Assembly: GCA_041694215.1 (NCBI GenBank)
Contig: JASMTO010000186.1
Span: 1 to 7,244, forward strand
DNA length: 7,244 nucleotides
From: Flexistipes sp041694215
Lineage (GTDB): Bacteria; Chrysiogenota; Deferribacteres; Deferribacterales; Flexistipitaceae
Direction: 5' to 3'
The notes under the pieces are model-generated. The model searched no databases. It worked only from the letters and a program-made list of their open reading frames with translations, and had not been told where the DNA came from. How positions within the stretch are numbered: the first letter of the stretch is position 1; every line of letters begins with the position of its first letter. The position numbers and the translations under genes are program-made. This document shows, piece after piece, positions 7,113-7,244 of this stretch.

Positions 7113-7117
7113 GGAGG
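7113..7117 (+). promoter_or_regulatory. Ribosome binding site of vapB
   Basis: GGAGG is 5 nt before the ATG at 7123, a strong Shine-Dalgarno match that fixes the antitoxin start. High translation of the antitoxin relative to its toxin is expected in such operons. Confidence 0.75.
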
Positions 7118-7122
7118 CAAAT

Positions 7123-7244
7123 ATGAGTGTAGTTGCTAAAGTGTTTAAAAATGGAAGAAGCCAGGCAATAAGGATACCTAAACAATACAAAGTGGAAAGT
7201 GAAGAAGTTTATATTGATAAGGTTGGAGATACCCTGATTATCAG
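7123..7244 (+). CDS. vapB: VapB-family antitoxin, AbrB/SpoVT-type DNA-binding domain (3' end missing)
   Basis: The first 40 residues are present and the frame runs off the right edge. VAKVFKNGRSQAIRIPKQY (4-22) is the diagnostic N-terminal motif of VapB antitoxins with an AbrB/MazE/SpoVT swapped-hairpin fold: the x-F-x-N-G-R-S-Q-A-I/V-R-I/L-P-K core. It is followed by EEVYIDKVGDTLII, the second strand pair of the fold. Known members dimerise, bind the operator upstream of their own gene, and neutralise a PIN-domain ribonuclease (VapC) through their C-terminal tail. That tail and the toxin gene would lie beyond the window. It is transcribed away from the MFS gene, with operator-like palindromes just upstream. 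A solitary AbrB-like protein is possible but less likely given the NGRSQAIR motif. Confidence 0.88.
   Translation, partial: MSVVAKVFKNGRSQAIRIPKQYKVESEEVYIDKVGDTLII

Larger units (their letters stand above)
6960..7122. other. Divergent intergenic region between MFS transporter and vapB
   Basis: This 163-bp gap is the longest non-coding stretch in the window. It holds two GATAC/GTATC palindromic elements near the antitoxin gene and a TTATTATTATTA run (7066-7077). I found no convincing -35/-10 pair in either direction: TATAAC (7047-7052) and TATTAT (7068-7073) are possible -10 boxes for vapB, and TAAAAT is a possible one for the transporter, but none has a matching -35. No RNA gene or terminator is visible. 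Confidence 0.6.

Overview
The window is AT-rich bacterial DNA with tightly packed genes, four on the plus strand, two on the minus strand and one cut at the right edge. Gene content (a periplasmic-binding/PAS hybrid histidine kinase and an ABC-2 exporter operon carrying a TPR protein with a pseudopilin-like tail) resembles anaerobic environmental Gram-negatives such as Deferribacterota or Desulfuromonadales. This is a tentative guess from protein style and base composition; no rRNA or marker gene is present.

Layout. Positions 3-2561 (+) hold the 3' part of a large hybrid sensor histidine kinase. Its reading frame is open to the left edge and the visible start encodes the end of an extracellular solute-binding (family 3) domain, so the true start lies outside the window. 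Positions 2632-5182 (+) form a compact three-gene operon: an ABC-2 type permease, a membrane-anchored TPR protein with a GspG-like C-terminal tail, and an ABC ATPase. The gene gaps are 3 bp and then a 14-bp overlap. A weak hairpin plus T-run follows the operon.

Positions 5239-5733 (-) encode a small P-loop nucleotide-kinase-like protein and 5820-6959 (-) a 12-helix major facilitator superfamily transporter. Both are transcribed towards the ABC operon. A 163-bp divergent region (6960-7122) separates the transporter from a VapB-type antitoxin gene (7123 to the right edge, +), and it contains two GATAC/GTATC operator-like palindromes about four helical turns apart.

How the genes work together: permease, TPR protein and ATPase very probably form one export or membrane-remodelling unit. 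The histidine kinase is 70 bp upstream on the same strand, but nothing visible shows that it controls the operon. The kinase-like protein and the transporter are co-oriented, with a possible separate promoter between them. The antitoxin should be followed by a PIN-domain toxin beyond the window. I see no CRISPR array, RNA gene, insertion sequence or clearly new defence system. The least-described element is the TPR/pseudopilin-tail protein embedded in the ABC operon.
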